Below, piece after piece: positions 1 to 5,329 of a DNA stretch of 10,517 nt (the stretch's first letter is position 1; every line of letters starts with the position of its first letter). Origin of the DNA: VAXT01 sp964591295 (GTDB lineage: Bacteria; Actinomycetota; Thermoleophilia; Gaiellales; Gaiellaceae); NCBI GenBank assembly GCA_964591295.1, contig CAZQAG010000077.1:1-10517 (forward strand). The letters are read 5' to 3'. The position numbers were made by a program, and so were the translations under genes. The notes below the pieces were generated by a model that saw only the letters and a list, made by a program, of their open reading frames with translations, was not told where the DNA came from and searched no databases.

Positions 1-104
1 GGCCTACCGCCGATCAGCCGCGTTCACAACGTCTGTGGGCAGGACAGCTAATCGCTACGCGCCCAAGGATCATGAGAGGCCAGACGAGGGCTAGCACTGC
101 TCGG
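1..104. other. Unassigned sequence upstream of rpmB
   Basis: No gene is supported here. A reading frame continuous with rpmB can be extended to an ATG at 72, but the added residues do not resemble the L28 family and the promoter-like hexamer at 105-110 would lie inside that extension. I see no tRNA, repeat or convincing hairpin. The stretch probably holds the upstream promoter region of rpmB and possibly the 5' side of a divergent gene outside the window. Confidence 0.4.
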
Positions 105-110
105 TACACT
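105..110 (+). promoter_or_regulatory. Putative -10 box of a leaderless rpmB promoter
   Basis: The hexamer TACACT fits the TAnnnT form of a sigma-70/SigA -10 element. It is followed by exactly 6 nt and then the ATG at 117, so a normal transcription start would fall on the A of the start codon. No Shine-Dalgarno sequence lies before the ATG. The -35 region is weak: CAGACG lies about 18 nt upstream. Confidence 0.5.
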
Positions 111-116
111 GGCTTC

Positions 117-308
117 ATGTCCAGGATCTGCGCCGTCTGCGGGAAGAAGCCGTCCTTCGGGAACAACCGGAGCCACTCGATGGTGGCGACGAAGCGACGC
201 TTCGACCCGAACCTCCAGCGCGTCCGCGTGCTGCTCGACGGCCGCGCGCAGCGGGCCTACGTCTGCACCCGGTGTCTAAAAGCCGGAAAAGTCGAAAAGG
301 CGCTCTGA
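117..308 (+). CDS. rpmB: Large-subunit ribosomal protein bL28, zinc-ribbon (C+) form
   Basis: A 63-residue structural protein of the 50S ribosomal subunit. The N-terminal CAVCGKKPSFGNN segment followed by SHS and the TKRRFDPNLQRVRV segment is diagnostic for bL28. Cysteines at residues 5, 8, 50 and 53 form two CxxC pairs, so this is the zinc-binding version; many bacteria also or only carry a cysteine-free one. I chose the ATG at 117 over the ATG at 72 because the family begins at this point and because a -10-like hexamer lies exactly 6 nt upstream, which would make the message leaderless. The gene directly precedes the FakA-like kinase; rpmB next to a DAK2-domain gene is a familiar arrangement in Gram-positive bacteria. 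The kinase appears to have its own -10 element, so the two need not share a transcript. Confidence 0.95.
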   Translation: MSRICAVCGKKPSFGNNRSHSMVATKRRFDPNLQRVRVLLDGRAQRAYVCTRCLKAGKVEKAL

Positions 309-314
309 TCTCTA

Positions 315-320
315 TATAAC
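315..320 (+). promoter_or_regulatory. Putative -10 box of a leaderless fakA promoter
   Basis: TATAAC matches the TATAAT consensus at five of six positions and sits 6 nt before the ATG at 327. TCGAAA at 292-297 is a possible -35 element with a 17-nt spacer. The 18 nt between rpmB and this ATG contain no Shine-Dalgarno sequence, so a transcript starting on the start codon is the simplest reading. Confidence 0.55.
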
Positions 321-326
321 CGGCGC

Positions 327-1913
327 ATGAGCGAGCGCGACTCGGTCCTCGAGCTCGTCCGTGCGGCCGAGACAGCACTCGAGCGCAACCGCGCCCGCTT
401 GGACGACCTCAACGTCTTTCCCGTCCCGGACGGCGATACCGGGACGAACATGCTCCTCACGGTGCGGGCGGTCACCGAGACTTTGCAACAGACTGTTGCT
501 AAGTCGGATAGGAGTGGTCTTGCCGAGGAGGTGGCTCACGCGGCTCTCCTCGGGGCTCGCGGAAACTCGGGCGTGATCCTGTCGCAGGTCGTGCGGGGAG
601 CCTCCGAGGCCCTCGCCGGCGCCGAGCTGCTCGACGCGTCAACGGTCGCGAAGGCCCTTCGCCGCGCGTCCGACGAGGCATACGCCGCCGTGCAGAAGCC
701 GGTCGAGGGGACGATCCTGACCGTGATTCGGGCGCTCGCCGACGAGGCGGAAGCGCGGACCGAGCTCGAGCTGCCGGAACTTGCCGCAGAGCTCGTGCGC
801 CGCGGCGACGAGGCCGTCGAGGCCACGCGCGACCAACTCGAGGTCCTCCGTAACGCAGGCGTCGTCGACGCCGGGGCGGCCGGGCTCGTCGAGATCGTCC
901 GTGGCATCGCGGCCCACCTCGCCGGCGAGCCGCTGCCGGCGATCGTCGAGGTCGAACGCCTCACTCCGGAGGCCGTCCACCAGGAGGCCTCCCGCTTCCG
1001 CTACTGCACGGTCTTCGTCGTCGAGGGGGAAGGGCTGGATGCAGTCGCGCTCGAGAGAGAGCTGACGCCGCTCGGGGACTCGCTCCTCGTCGTGGGAGAC
1101 GCGAAGGCGCTGAAAGCTCACGTGCACACCGACGACCCGGGCGCCGCTCTGCGTGCCGGGACAGCGCTCGGAGTCATCGAGCGGGTCGAGATCGGGAACA
1201 TGCACGTTCAGTCCGCCCAGCGCGAGGGGCGGCTCGCGACGCAGTCCGGCTCCGACGACGAGAGGAAGACCGCGGTCGTTGCCGTGGTCGCAGGCGAGGG
1301 CAACCGGCGTCTGTTCGAGAGCATGGGCGCTACGGGGATCGTCGAGGGCGGCGAGACGATGAACCCGTCCACCGAGGAGCTCGTCGAGGCGATCGAGAGG
1401 ACACGAGCGGGCGAAGCGGTCGTCCTGGCGAACAACGACAACGTCGTCCTCGCCGCACGGCAAGCGGCGCGCCTGGCCGGGATGCCAGTTCACGTCGTTC
1501 CTTCGAGCTCGATGCAGGCAGGCCTTGCCGCCATGCTCGCCTACGACCCGTCAGCCGATGCCGAGACGAATGCGGCTGCGATGGAGGACGCAGCGGCCGC
1601 GATCGCCACCGGAGCGGTAACGGTTGCATCGAGGGCCGTGAGCGTGGACGGAATGCAGCTCGAGCGCGGCGCCTACCTCGGCCTCGCCGAAGGCGAGCCG
1701 ATCGCCGGTGGAACGAGCTTCGACACCGTCGCCGACTCGGTCGTCGAGCGGTTGCTCGGCCAGCCTCGCGACGTGCTGACGTTCATCACCGGCGAGGAGG
1801 AACCGGAGCTGGGCCCGCTCCTCGCCCGGGTCGCCGAGCGCCACCCGGAGGTCGAGCTCGAGGTTCATCCCGGCGGTCAGCCTCACTACCCGCTGCTGAT
1901 CGCGGCCGAGTAG
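327..1913 (+). CDS. fakA: DhaL/DAK2-domain fatty acid kinase, FakA-like (YloV family)
   Basis: A 528-residue cytoplasmic protein of the family in which FakA phosphorylates fatty acids held by a DegV-type FakB partner, feeding exogenous fatty acids into phospholipid synthesis. The N-terminal ATP-binding DhaL domain (about residues 1-200) shows NVFPVPDGDTGTNM at 29-42, whose aspartates D35 and D37 bind Mg-ATP, GARGNSGVILSQ near 76-87, KPVEGT at 124-129 and GVVDAGAAGLVEI at 178-190. A middle domain contains HVHTDDPG near 265-272 and a C-terminal domain contains GGETMNPSTEE from 341. Length is normal for the family. Residues 52-60 (TLQQTVAKS) are encoded by a 27-nt palindrome also found in the ThiF fusion gene; they lie in a variable stretch between the two DhaL motifs, so the active site looks intact. 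A DegV-family gene follows two genes later, supporting the kinase role. The substrate is inferred from the family. Confidence 0.9.
   Translation: MSERDSVLELVRAAETALERNRARLDDLNVFPVPDGDTGTNMLLTVRAVTETLQQTVAKSDRSGLAEEVAHAALLGARGNSGVILSQVVRGASEALAGAELLDASTVAKALRRASDEAYAAVQKPVEGTILTVIRALADEAEARTELELPELAAELVRRGDEAVEATRDQLEVLRNAGVVDAGAAGLVEIVRGIAAHLAGEPLPAIVEVERLTPEAVHQEASRFRYCTVFVVEGEGLDAVALERELTPLGDSLLVVGDAKALKAHVHTDDPGAALRAGTALGVIERVEIGNMHVQSAQREGRLATQSGSDDERKTAVVAVVAGEGNRRLFESMGATGIVEGGETMNPSTEELVEAIERTRAGEAVVLANNDNVVLAARQAARLAGMPVHVVPSSSMQAGLAAMLAYDPSADAETNAAAMEDAAAAIATGAVTVASRAVSVDGMQLERGAYLGLAEGEPIAGGTSFDTVADSVVERLLGQPRDVLTFITGEEEPELGPLLARVAERHPEVELEVHPGGQPHYPLLIAAE
479..505 (+). repeat. 27-nt imperfect palindrome, copy 1, in frame inside fakA
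   Basis: The left arm reads GACTTnGCAACAG and the right arm is its reverse complement CTGTTGCnAAGTC, around a single central base. The only unpaired positions are a T opposite a T at positions 6 and 22, plus the centre. The same 27 nt occur on the other strand at 5626-5652. Read in the gene's frame it gives the residues TLQQTVAKS. Its length is nine codons, so insertion of the unit keeps the frame. Flanking bases differ between the copies, which sets the boundary of identity. Confidence 0.9.
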
Positions 1914-1918
1914 GCGGA

Positions 1919-1924
1919 TAGGGT
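1919..1924 (+). promoter_or_regulatory. Putative -10 box before the receiver gene
   Basis: TAGGGT fits TAnnnT and is followed by 6 nt and the GTG at 1931, the same spacing as at rpmB, fakA, the ThiF fusion and the peptidase. No clear -35 is seen (CTGATC lies 17 nt upstream). The surrounding G-rich run could also act as a weak Shine-Dalgarno sequence, so both leaderless and operon-borne translation are possible. Confidence 0.35.
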
Positions 1925-1930
1925 GGGCGG

Positions 1931-2311
1931 GTGTCCGAGCCCGTCCGCGTCGCCCTGGTCGAGGACAACGAGGTCTTCCGCGAAGCGCTCGAACTGCTCC
2001 TCGGCCTCCGCTCGGACATCGTCGTCGTCGCGTCCGCGGAGGACGGCACGAAGGTGGTCGAGATGTGCCACGAGTTCTCGCCGGAGGTCGTGGTGATGGA
2101 CTATCGGCTGCCTGCGCTCGACGGAGTCCAGGCGACGAGGGTGCTTCGCGAGGCGTGTCCGGAGGTCGCGGTCGTCTGCCTCACGGCCTCGGCAAACCTA
2201 CGCGAGATCGACGCGCTCTACGCGGCCGGCGCGGTTGCGTGCCTGACGAAGGACGAGCCCCTCGACGAGATCGTCGCCGCCATTCAAAGGGCTGCGGGAC
2301 GCATCGAGTAA
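1931..2311 (+). CDS. Stand-alone response-regulator receiver (REC) domain protein
   Basis: A 126-residue single-domain protein with a CheY/NarL-type receiver fold. The acidic pair E11-D12, the phospho-acceptor D57 in VVMDYRLP, the switch threonine T85 in CLTAS and the lysine K107 in CLTKDE are all present, so it should accept a phosphoryl group. The sequence resembles the receiver half of NarL/LuxR regulators, but it ends just after the receiver without a helix-turn-helix, so any output must come through protein contact. The GTG start lies 17 nt after the fakA stop, and the stop overlaps the ATG of the degV-like gene (TAATG), so the latter is likely translationally coupled to it. Its place between the two parts of a fatty acid kinase suggests, but does not prove, a role in regulating that system. 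No histidine kinase is in the window. Confidence 0.85.
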   Translation: MSEPVRVALVEDNEVFREALELLLGLRSDIVVVASAEDGTKVVEMCHEFSPEVVVMDYRLPALDGVQATRVLREACPEVAVVCLTASANLREIDALYAAGAVACLTKDEPLDEIVAAIQRAAGRIE

Positions 2312-3174
2312 TGCAGCTGACGGCCGAGAACATCGCGATCGTCCTCGACTCGACGGCCGACTTCCCCGAGGCCCCGTCGCGCTTCCCGAACTGGCGCATC
2401 GTGCCGCTGTACGTCCGCTTTGGCGCCGAGAGCTACCGCGACTACGTGGACATCGGCCCGGCCGAGTTCTACGCACGGCTGCGGTCCGCCGAGGAGCTGC
2501 CGACCACCTCCCAGCCCACCCCGGCCGACTTCCTCGCCGCCTACGAGGAGCTCACCGGCTACGAGCGCGTGCTCTCGTTACATCTCTCCGCGAAGTTGTC
2601 GGGAACCTTTGCCAGTGCGAACAATGCGGCCGCGGATCTGGGCAAGAGCGTGCGCGTGGTCGACACCGGCAGCGCTTCGGCGGGGATCTCGATGCTCGCG
2701 CTGGCGGTCCAACGGCGGCTCGAGCGGGGGACGACCGACGGGGAGGTGGACGAGCTCGTTGCCCGGTTCAAGCGCGAGTCAGGGCTCGTCTTCACGCTCG
2801 ACACGCTCGAGTACCTGGCGAAAGGCGGGCGCATCGGCCGCGCCGCCGGCTGGGCAGGACAGCTCCTGCACATCAAGCCGATCCTCACGATCGCCGACGG
2901 GGAGGTGCTGCCGCTCAAGCGCGTGCGCGGGAATCGGAAGGCGATCCAGGAGTTCGTGAATGCCTTCGAAGCTGGAACGAGAGACGAGCCAGGCCTCCGC
3001 GTCGGGATCGCACACGCCGATGCGCCGGACCGGATGGAAGCGGTGCGGAAGCTCGTCCAAGACGTGCGGCCCAACGCCGAGATCGAGGTCGCGACGACGC
3101 TCGGCCCGGTCGTCGGAACCCACGCAGGCCCGGGCACCGTCGGGCTCTTCTGGCTACACGACGAGGTCGTTTGA
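2311..3174 (+). CDS. DegV-family fatty acid-binding protein, FakB-like
   Basis: A 287-residue soluble lipid-binding protein. DegV/FakB proteins hold a fatty acid and present its carboxylate to FakA for phosphorylation. Family landmarks are DSTADFPE at 13-20, TSQPTPADF at 66-74, HLSAKLSGTF at 91-100, the DTG-SAS segment near 118-123, LEYLAKGGRIG near 156-166 and GPVVGTHAGPGTVGLFW at 265-281. The reading frame is open far upstream of the start, but the family begins at AIVLDSTAD. The ATG at 2311 overlaps the receiver's TAA by one base, which fits re-initiation, and no strong Shine-Dalgarno sequence is present. It shares a transcription unit with the FakA-like kinase and the receiver, making it that kinase's likely partner. 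The 3' end overlaps the convergent dehydratase gene by 21 nt. Ligand chain type cannot be read from the sequence. Confidence 0.9.
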   Translation: MQLTAENIAIVLDSTADFPEAPSRFPNWRIVPLYVRFGAESYRDYVDIGPAEFYARLRSAEELPTTSQPTPADFLAAYEELTGYERVLSLHLSAKLSGTFASANNAAADLGKSVRVVDTGSASAGISMLALAVQRRLERGTTDGEVDELVARFKRESGLVFTLDTLEYLAKGGRIGRAAGWAGQLLHIKPILTIADGEVLPLKRVRGNRKAIQEFVNAFEAGTRDEPGLRVGIAHADAPDRMEAVRKLVQDVRPNAEIEVATTLGPVVGTHAGPGTVGLFWLHDEVV

Positions 3175-3399
3175 CCAGGATGCCAGCTCGTGGTCACGGT
3201 CGGTGACCGCGTCCGCGACGTGCGTCCACCAGCGAAGCGTCACCTTGTTCCAGTGGATCTCGACGTCCGGATGGTGATTCTCGGATTCGGCAAGCTCGCC
3301 GACCCGGTTCACGAAAGCAAGCGCCTCGCTGAAGTCGGTGAATGAAAACTCACGCTCCAGGGCACCGTTAACGAGCGTGTAACCAGCGGGCAGCCGCAC
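3154..3399 (-). CDS. Pterin-4a-carbinolamine dehydratase family protein (short form)
   Basis: An 81-residue protein of the PCD/DCoH (PhhB) family, which dehydrates 4a-hydroxytetrahydrobiopterin during pterin recycling; many bacterial members have no proven role. The active-site signature ENHHPDVEIHWNKVTLRWWTH is present (first histidines at residues 42-43), followed by the TDRDHELA segment typical of the C-terminal helix. The start is a GTG with a -10-like GATACT 7 nt upstream and no Shine-Dalgarno sequence. Starting here the protein lacks roughly the first 15-20 residues (the N-terminal helix) of ordinary members. The frame stays open a little upstream but offers no start and no family-like sequence, so I read it as a naturally short or N-terminally trimmed copy. 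No phenylalanine hydroxylase gene is nearby. Confidence 0.85.
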   Translation of the reverse strand: MRLPAGYTLVNGALEREFSFTDFSEALAFVNRVGELAESENHHPDVEIHWNKVTLRWWTHVADAVTDRDHELASWSNDLVV

Positions 3400-3406
3400 C
3401 GTGGCT

Positions 3407-3412
3407 AGTATC
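3407..3412 (-). promoter_or_regulatory. Putative -10 box before the dehydratase gene
   Basis: On the minus strand GATACT lies 7 nt before the GTG at 3399. It matches TATAAT at four of six positions. No credible -35 is visible. With this spacing transcription would begin at or one base from the start codon. Confidence 0.35.
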
Positions 3413-3467
3413 GCCTGTATTGCAATCCAGATGGCTCGCTTGCACGAAGAAGGCCAGTAGAACCATC

Positions 3468-3475
3468 AAAGGAGG
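3468..3475 (+). promoter_or_regulatory. Strong Shine-Dalgarno sequence of the cupredoxin gene
   Basis: AAAGGAGG is a full anti-16S match but ends only 3 nt before the ATG, closer than usual. It contrasts with the genes in this window that have no Shine-Dalgarno sequence. It fixes the ATG at 3479 as the start. I could not pick a convincing promoter in the 79 nt shared with the divergent dehydratase gene. Confidence 0.8.
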
Positions 3476-3478
3476 ACG

Positions 3479-3847
3479 ATGTCCCGCATTGCGCTTCTCA
3501 TTAGTTCCGGTCTCGTGGCCGCCGTTGTTCTCGCCGCGCCGACTGCCGGAGTCACCACAGCCCCGACGAAGCTCGTCGGAGTCACGGGCCCCGGCTTCAC
3601 GATTTCGCTCAAGAAGAACGGCGTGAAGGTCAGGACGCTGAAGGCCGGCAGATACTCGATCACCGTCAGGGACAAGTCGAACATCCACAACTTCCGGCTC
3701 AAGGGCCCGGGCCTGAACAGGCAGATCACGGCCCTCTCCTACATCGGTTCGAAGACGATGTTGGTCACCTTTCGAAAGGGCAAGAACATCTACCAGTGCG
3801 ACCCGCATGTCGCTCAGGGCATGAAGGGCAGCTTCCGGGTCACCTAG
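3479..3847 (+). CDS. Secreted cupredoxin-like blue copper protein
   Basis: A 122-residue exported protein. A signal peptide is evident: R3, a hydrophobic core at about residues 4-20, and small residues before a likely cut near 23-26; there is no lipobox cysteine. The mature part carries the four type 1 copper ligands of plastocyanin-like proteins: H70 in IHNF, then C107, H110 and M115 in the spacing C-x2-H-x4-M. It most likely carries or senses electrons or copper outside the membrane, but no partner oxidase or dehydrogenase gene is adjacent. It has its own strong Shine-Dalgarno sequence and is divergent from the dehydratase gene. Its TAG stop shares the palindrome CTAG with the stop of the convergent flavin oxidase gene. 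Family assignment is firm; the physiological role is unknown. Confidence 0.88.
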   Translation: MSRIALLISSGLVAAVVLAAPTAGVTTAPTKLVGVTGPGFTISLKKNGVKVRTLKAGRYSITVRDKSNIHNFRLKGPGLNRQITALSYIGSKTMLVTFRKGKNIYQCDPHVAQGMKGSFRVT

Positions 3848-4965
3848 CCCGTTTCGATCCAGGGCGCCCGCAATCCGCCTCCGGGCGGGCGGGCGCCCAG
3901 CCCGAACACCGGGTCGGGCGCCTCCTTCTCCTCCAGAAGCCCCTGCACGTACTCGGCGAGCGCAGGCCCGTGCTTGAAGCCATGGCCCGAGCCGCCGCCG
4001 AGGAGCCAGACCCGCTCGTGCTCAGGATGGGGCGCGACGAGGAAGTTCGTGTCTGACGTCAGCGAATAGGGGCAGGAGCGGGTGCCGACGAGGGGCGCAC
4101 CGGCCAGCGCCGGGAAGCGGACGGCGAGATAGTCGCGGGCCTCGCGTTCCTTCTCTGCCGAGGGCACGCGGTCCTCGGCATCGGGGTCGAAGTCCGGCCC
4201 TTCGCTGTCGGGGCTCGCCTTGAATCCGCGCCCGTCGAGGTCGCCGACGCCGTAGATGCCTCCGTCGAAGTCGACCCACGCGGGGACGGAAGGCGATTGC
4301 CAGTCGGCGGGAGCGCCGAAGAAAAAGACGTCCTGGCGCGTCACCCGCAGGTCGACGAGGCCGGGGAAGAGCCCCGCGAGCCAGGCGCCGCCCGCCCAGA
4401 CGATGCGATCGGCCTCGAGCCGTTCCCCGCCGACCGAGACGGTCTCGCCGTCCGGAACCGCCGTTCCCGAGACGAAGCGCGCGCCCCTCGCCACGGCTTG
4501 CTCTGCGATCACCCTGGTCGCGTCGCGGGCTCGCAGAACTCCCGCCTCGGGCTCGTAGAGGATCGAGGCAAGGCCAATGCCGTCGAAGCTCGGGAAAAGT
4601 CTCGCTCCCTCCTCGGGCGCGAGGCGCTCGACCGGCACGCCCTCCTCTCGGAGCACGCGCTCGCTCTCGGCTCCCCAGCCGTTGGGCTTGCTGAAGAACC
4701 AGGCAACACCGCTGGGGACGAACAGGTCGGCCCCGGACTCCCGCTCCAGCTCGCGCCAGAGCTCGAGAGCTCGCCGCGCGGAGCGCGTGTACCAGGCGCC
4801 CGAGCCGTGGGCGGAGCGGATCAGCCGCGACTCGCCGCCCGAGGCCGCGCGGACGTGGCCGGGCGGGTACTGCTCGACGAGGGTGACCTCCCAGCCGCTC
4901 GAGGCGAGCCGCAGGGCGAGCGAACCGCCGAAGACGCCGGCCCCGACGACGATCGCGCTAGGCAA
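3844..4965 (-). CDS. FAD-dependent amine oxidase, MSOX/N-methyltryptophan oxidase-like (DAO superfamily)
   Basis: A 373-residue flavoenzyme of the DAO fold, probably oxidising a secondary amine or N-methyl amino acid with release of hydrogen peroxide. The dinucleotide-binding motif GAGVFGG begins at residue 8, ASGGESRLIRSAHG at 41-54 matches the SxGxSRxxR flavin segment of monomeric sarcosine oxidase, and GGSGHGFKHGP at 324-334 matches its C-terminal SGHGFK motif. C298 in TRSCPYSLTSD sits where sarcosine oxidase attaches FAD covalently, so a covalent flavin is expected. The start is a TTG; it is chosen because the Rossmann motif follows at once and GAGAGAGG lies 6 nt upstream. It overlaps the JAMM gene by 8 nt. 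Glycine oxidase ThiO is an alternative suggested by the ThiF-like neighbour, but the cysteine and SGHGFK motif favour MSOX. The substrate is unknown. Confidence 0.85.
   Translation of the reverse strand: MPSAIVVGAGVFGGSLALRLASSGWEVTLVEQYPPGHVRAASGGESRLIRSAHGSGAWYTRSARRALELWRELERESGADLFVPSGVAWFFSKPNGWGAESERVLREEGVPVERLAPEEGARLFPSFDGIGLASILYEPEAGVLRARDATRVIAEQAVARGARFVSGTAVPDGETVSVGGERLEADRIVWAGGAWLAGLFPGLVDLRVTRQDVFFFGAPADWQSPSVPAWVDFDGGIYGVGDLDGRGFKASPDSEGPDFDPDAEDRVPSAEKEREARDYLAVRFPALAGAPLVGTRSCPYSLTSDTNFLVAPHPEHERVWLLGGGSGHGFKHGPALAEYVQGLLEEKEAPDPVFGLGARPPGGGLRAPWIETG
3862..3898. terminator. Possible hairpin downstream of the cupredoxin gene
   Basis: GGGCGCCCG at 3862-3870 and its reverse complement at 3890-3898 form a 9-bp GC-only stem with a 19-nt loop, 15 nt after the cupredoxin stop. 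There is no T-run, and the sequence also encodes the C-terminal tail of the oxidase on the other strand, so the fold may be incidental to GC-rich coding. It could slow transcription between the convergent genes. Confidence 0.25.
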
Positions 4966-5329
4966 TCAGCACCTCTCTCGCCCTGCCGCCCTCAATGCGC
5001 CACGCCGCCAGCTCGCGCGTGTCCGTGCGCAGGATCAGCCAGGGCCGCGAGGCCCAGAGCCCCGCTCGCTCGACGTCGGCGCGCGATGGTTTCGGTGGGG
5101 AGGAGGGGTGCGAGTGGAACACGGCGAGCTCGTAGCCCTCGTCTTCGAGGAACCAGACCTCGGGCTCGACCTCGATCCTGAACCGATAGGGCGAGGCCTC
5201 CGCGTTTTGTCCGCGCTCGTAGCCGACCGCGCGGCCATCGCGCAGCAGGACGAGACCACAGGCCTCGTTCGGGGCCTCCTCGGCCGCGTGGCGCTCCATC
5301 TCGCGCCTGAGCTCAGGCGGGACGATCAC
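4958..5329 (-). CDS. JAMM/MPN+ metalloprotease, Mec-like
   Basis: A 123-residue zinc isopeptidase of the prokaryotic JAB family. The full JAMM motif is present: E22 in NEACGLVL, then H72 and H74 in FHSHP, S82 and D85, spaced H-x-H-P-x6-S-x2-D. In mycobacteria the related Mec protease removes newly made cysteine from the CysO sulfur carrier after MoeZ has activated CysO; here the gene follows a MoeZ-like gene, so a sulfur-carrier processing role is plausible. No CysO, ThiS or MoaD gene is in the window. An ATG at 5374 would add 15 low-complexity residues lying entirely within the end of the upstream gene; the GTG at 5329, giving MIVPPELRREM, matches where the family begins and overlaps the fusion gene by 17 nt. 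No clear Shine-Dalgarno sequence is seen, which fits translational coupling. Confidence 0.85.
   Translation of the reverse strand: MIVPPELRREMERHAAEEAPNEACGLVLLRDGRAVGYERGQNAEASPYRFRIEVEPEVWFLEDEGYELAVFHSHPSSPPKPSRADVERAGLWASRPWLILRTDTRELAAWRIEGGRAREVLIA
4972..4979 (-). promoter_or_regulatory. Shine-Dalgarno sequence deciding the TTG start of the oxidase
   Basis: On the minus strand GAGAGAGG lies 6 nt before the TTG at 4965, inside the end of the JAMM gene. It supports the unusual TTG start and separate ribosome loading on the oxidase cistron. Confidence 0.65.

Noticed and set aside
72..116. Upstream extension of rpmB to the ATG at 72
   Set aside because: The added residues do not fit bL28, and a -10-like hexamer at 105-110 with correct spacing points to the ATG at 117.
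639..1493. Long open frame antisense to fakA
   Set aside because: It is a high-GC shadow of the FakA frame with no recognisable domain. Similar shadows opposite rpoD (7790-9043), the peptidase (8790-9794) and the oxidase (4297-5181) were dropped for the same reason.
2065..2310. Long N-terminal extension of the DegV-family gene
   Set aside because: This frame overlaps the receiver gene and is arginine/glycine-rich out-of-frame translation; family homology begins at the ATG at 2311.
3406..3445. Plus-strand promoter for the cupredoxin gene (TTGCAC at 3440 or TGTATT at 3416)
   Set aside because: Neither has a partner element at acceptable spacing.
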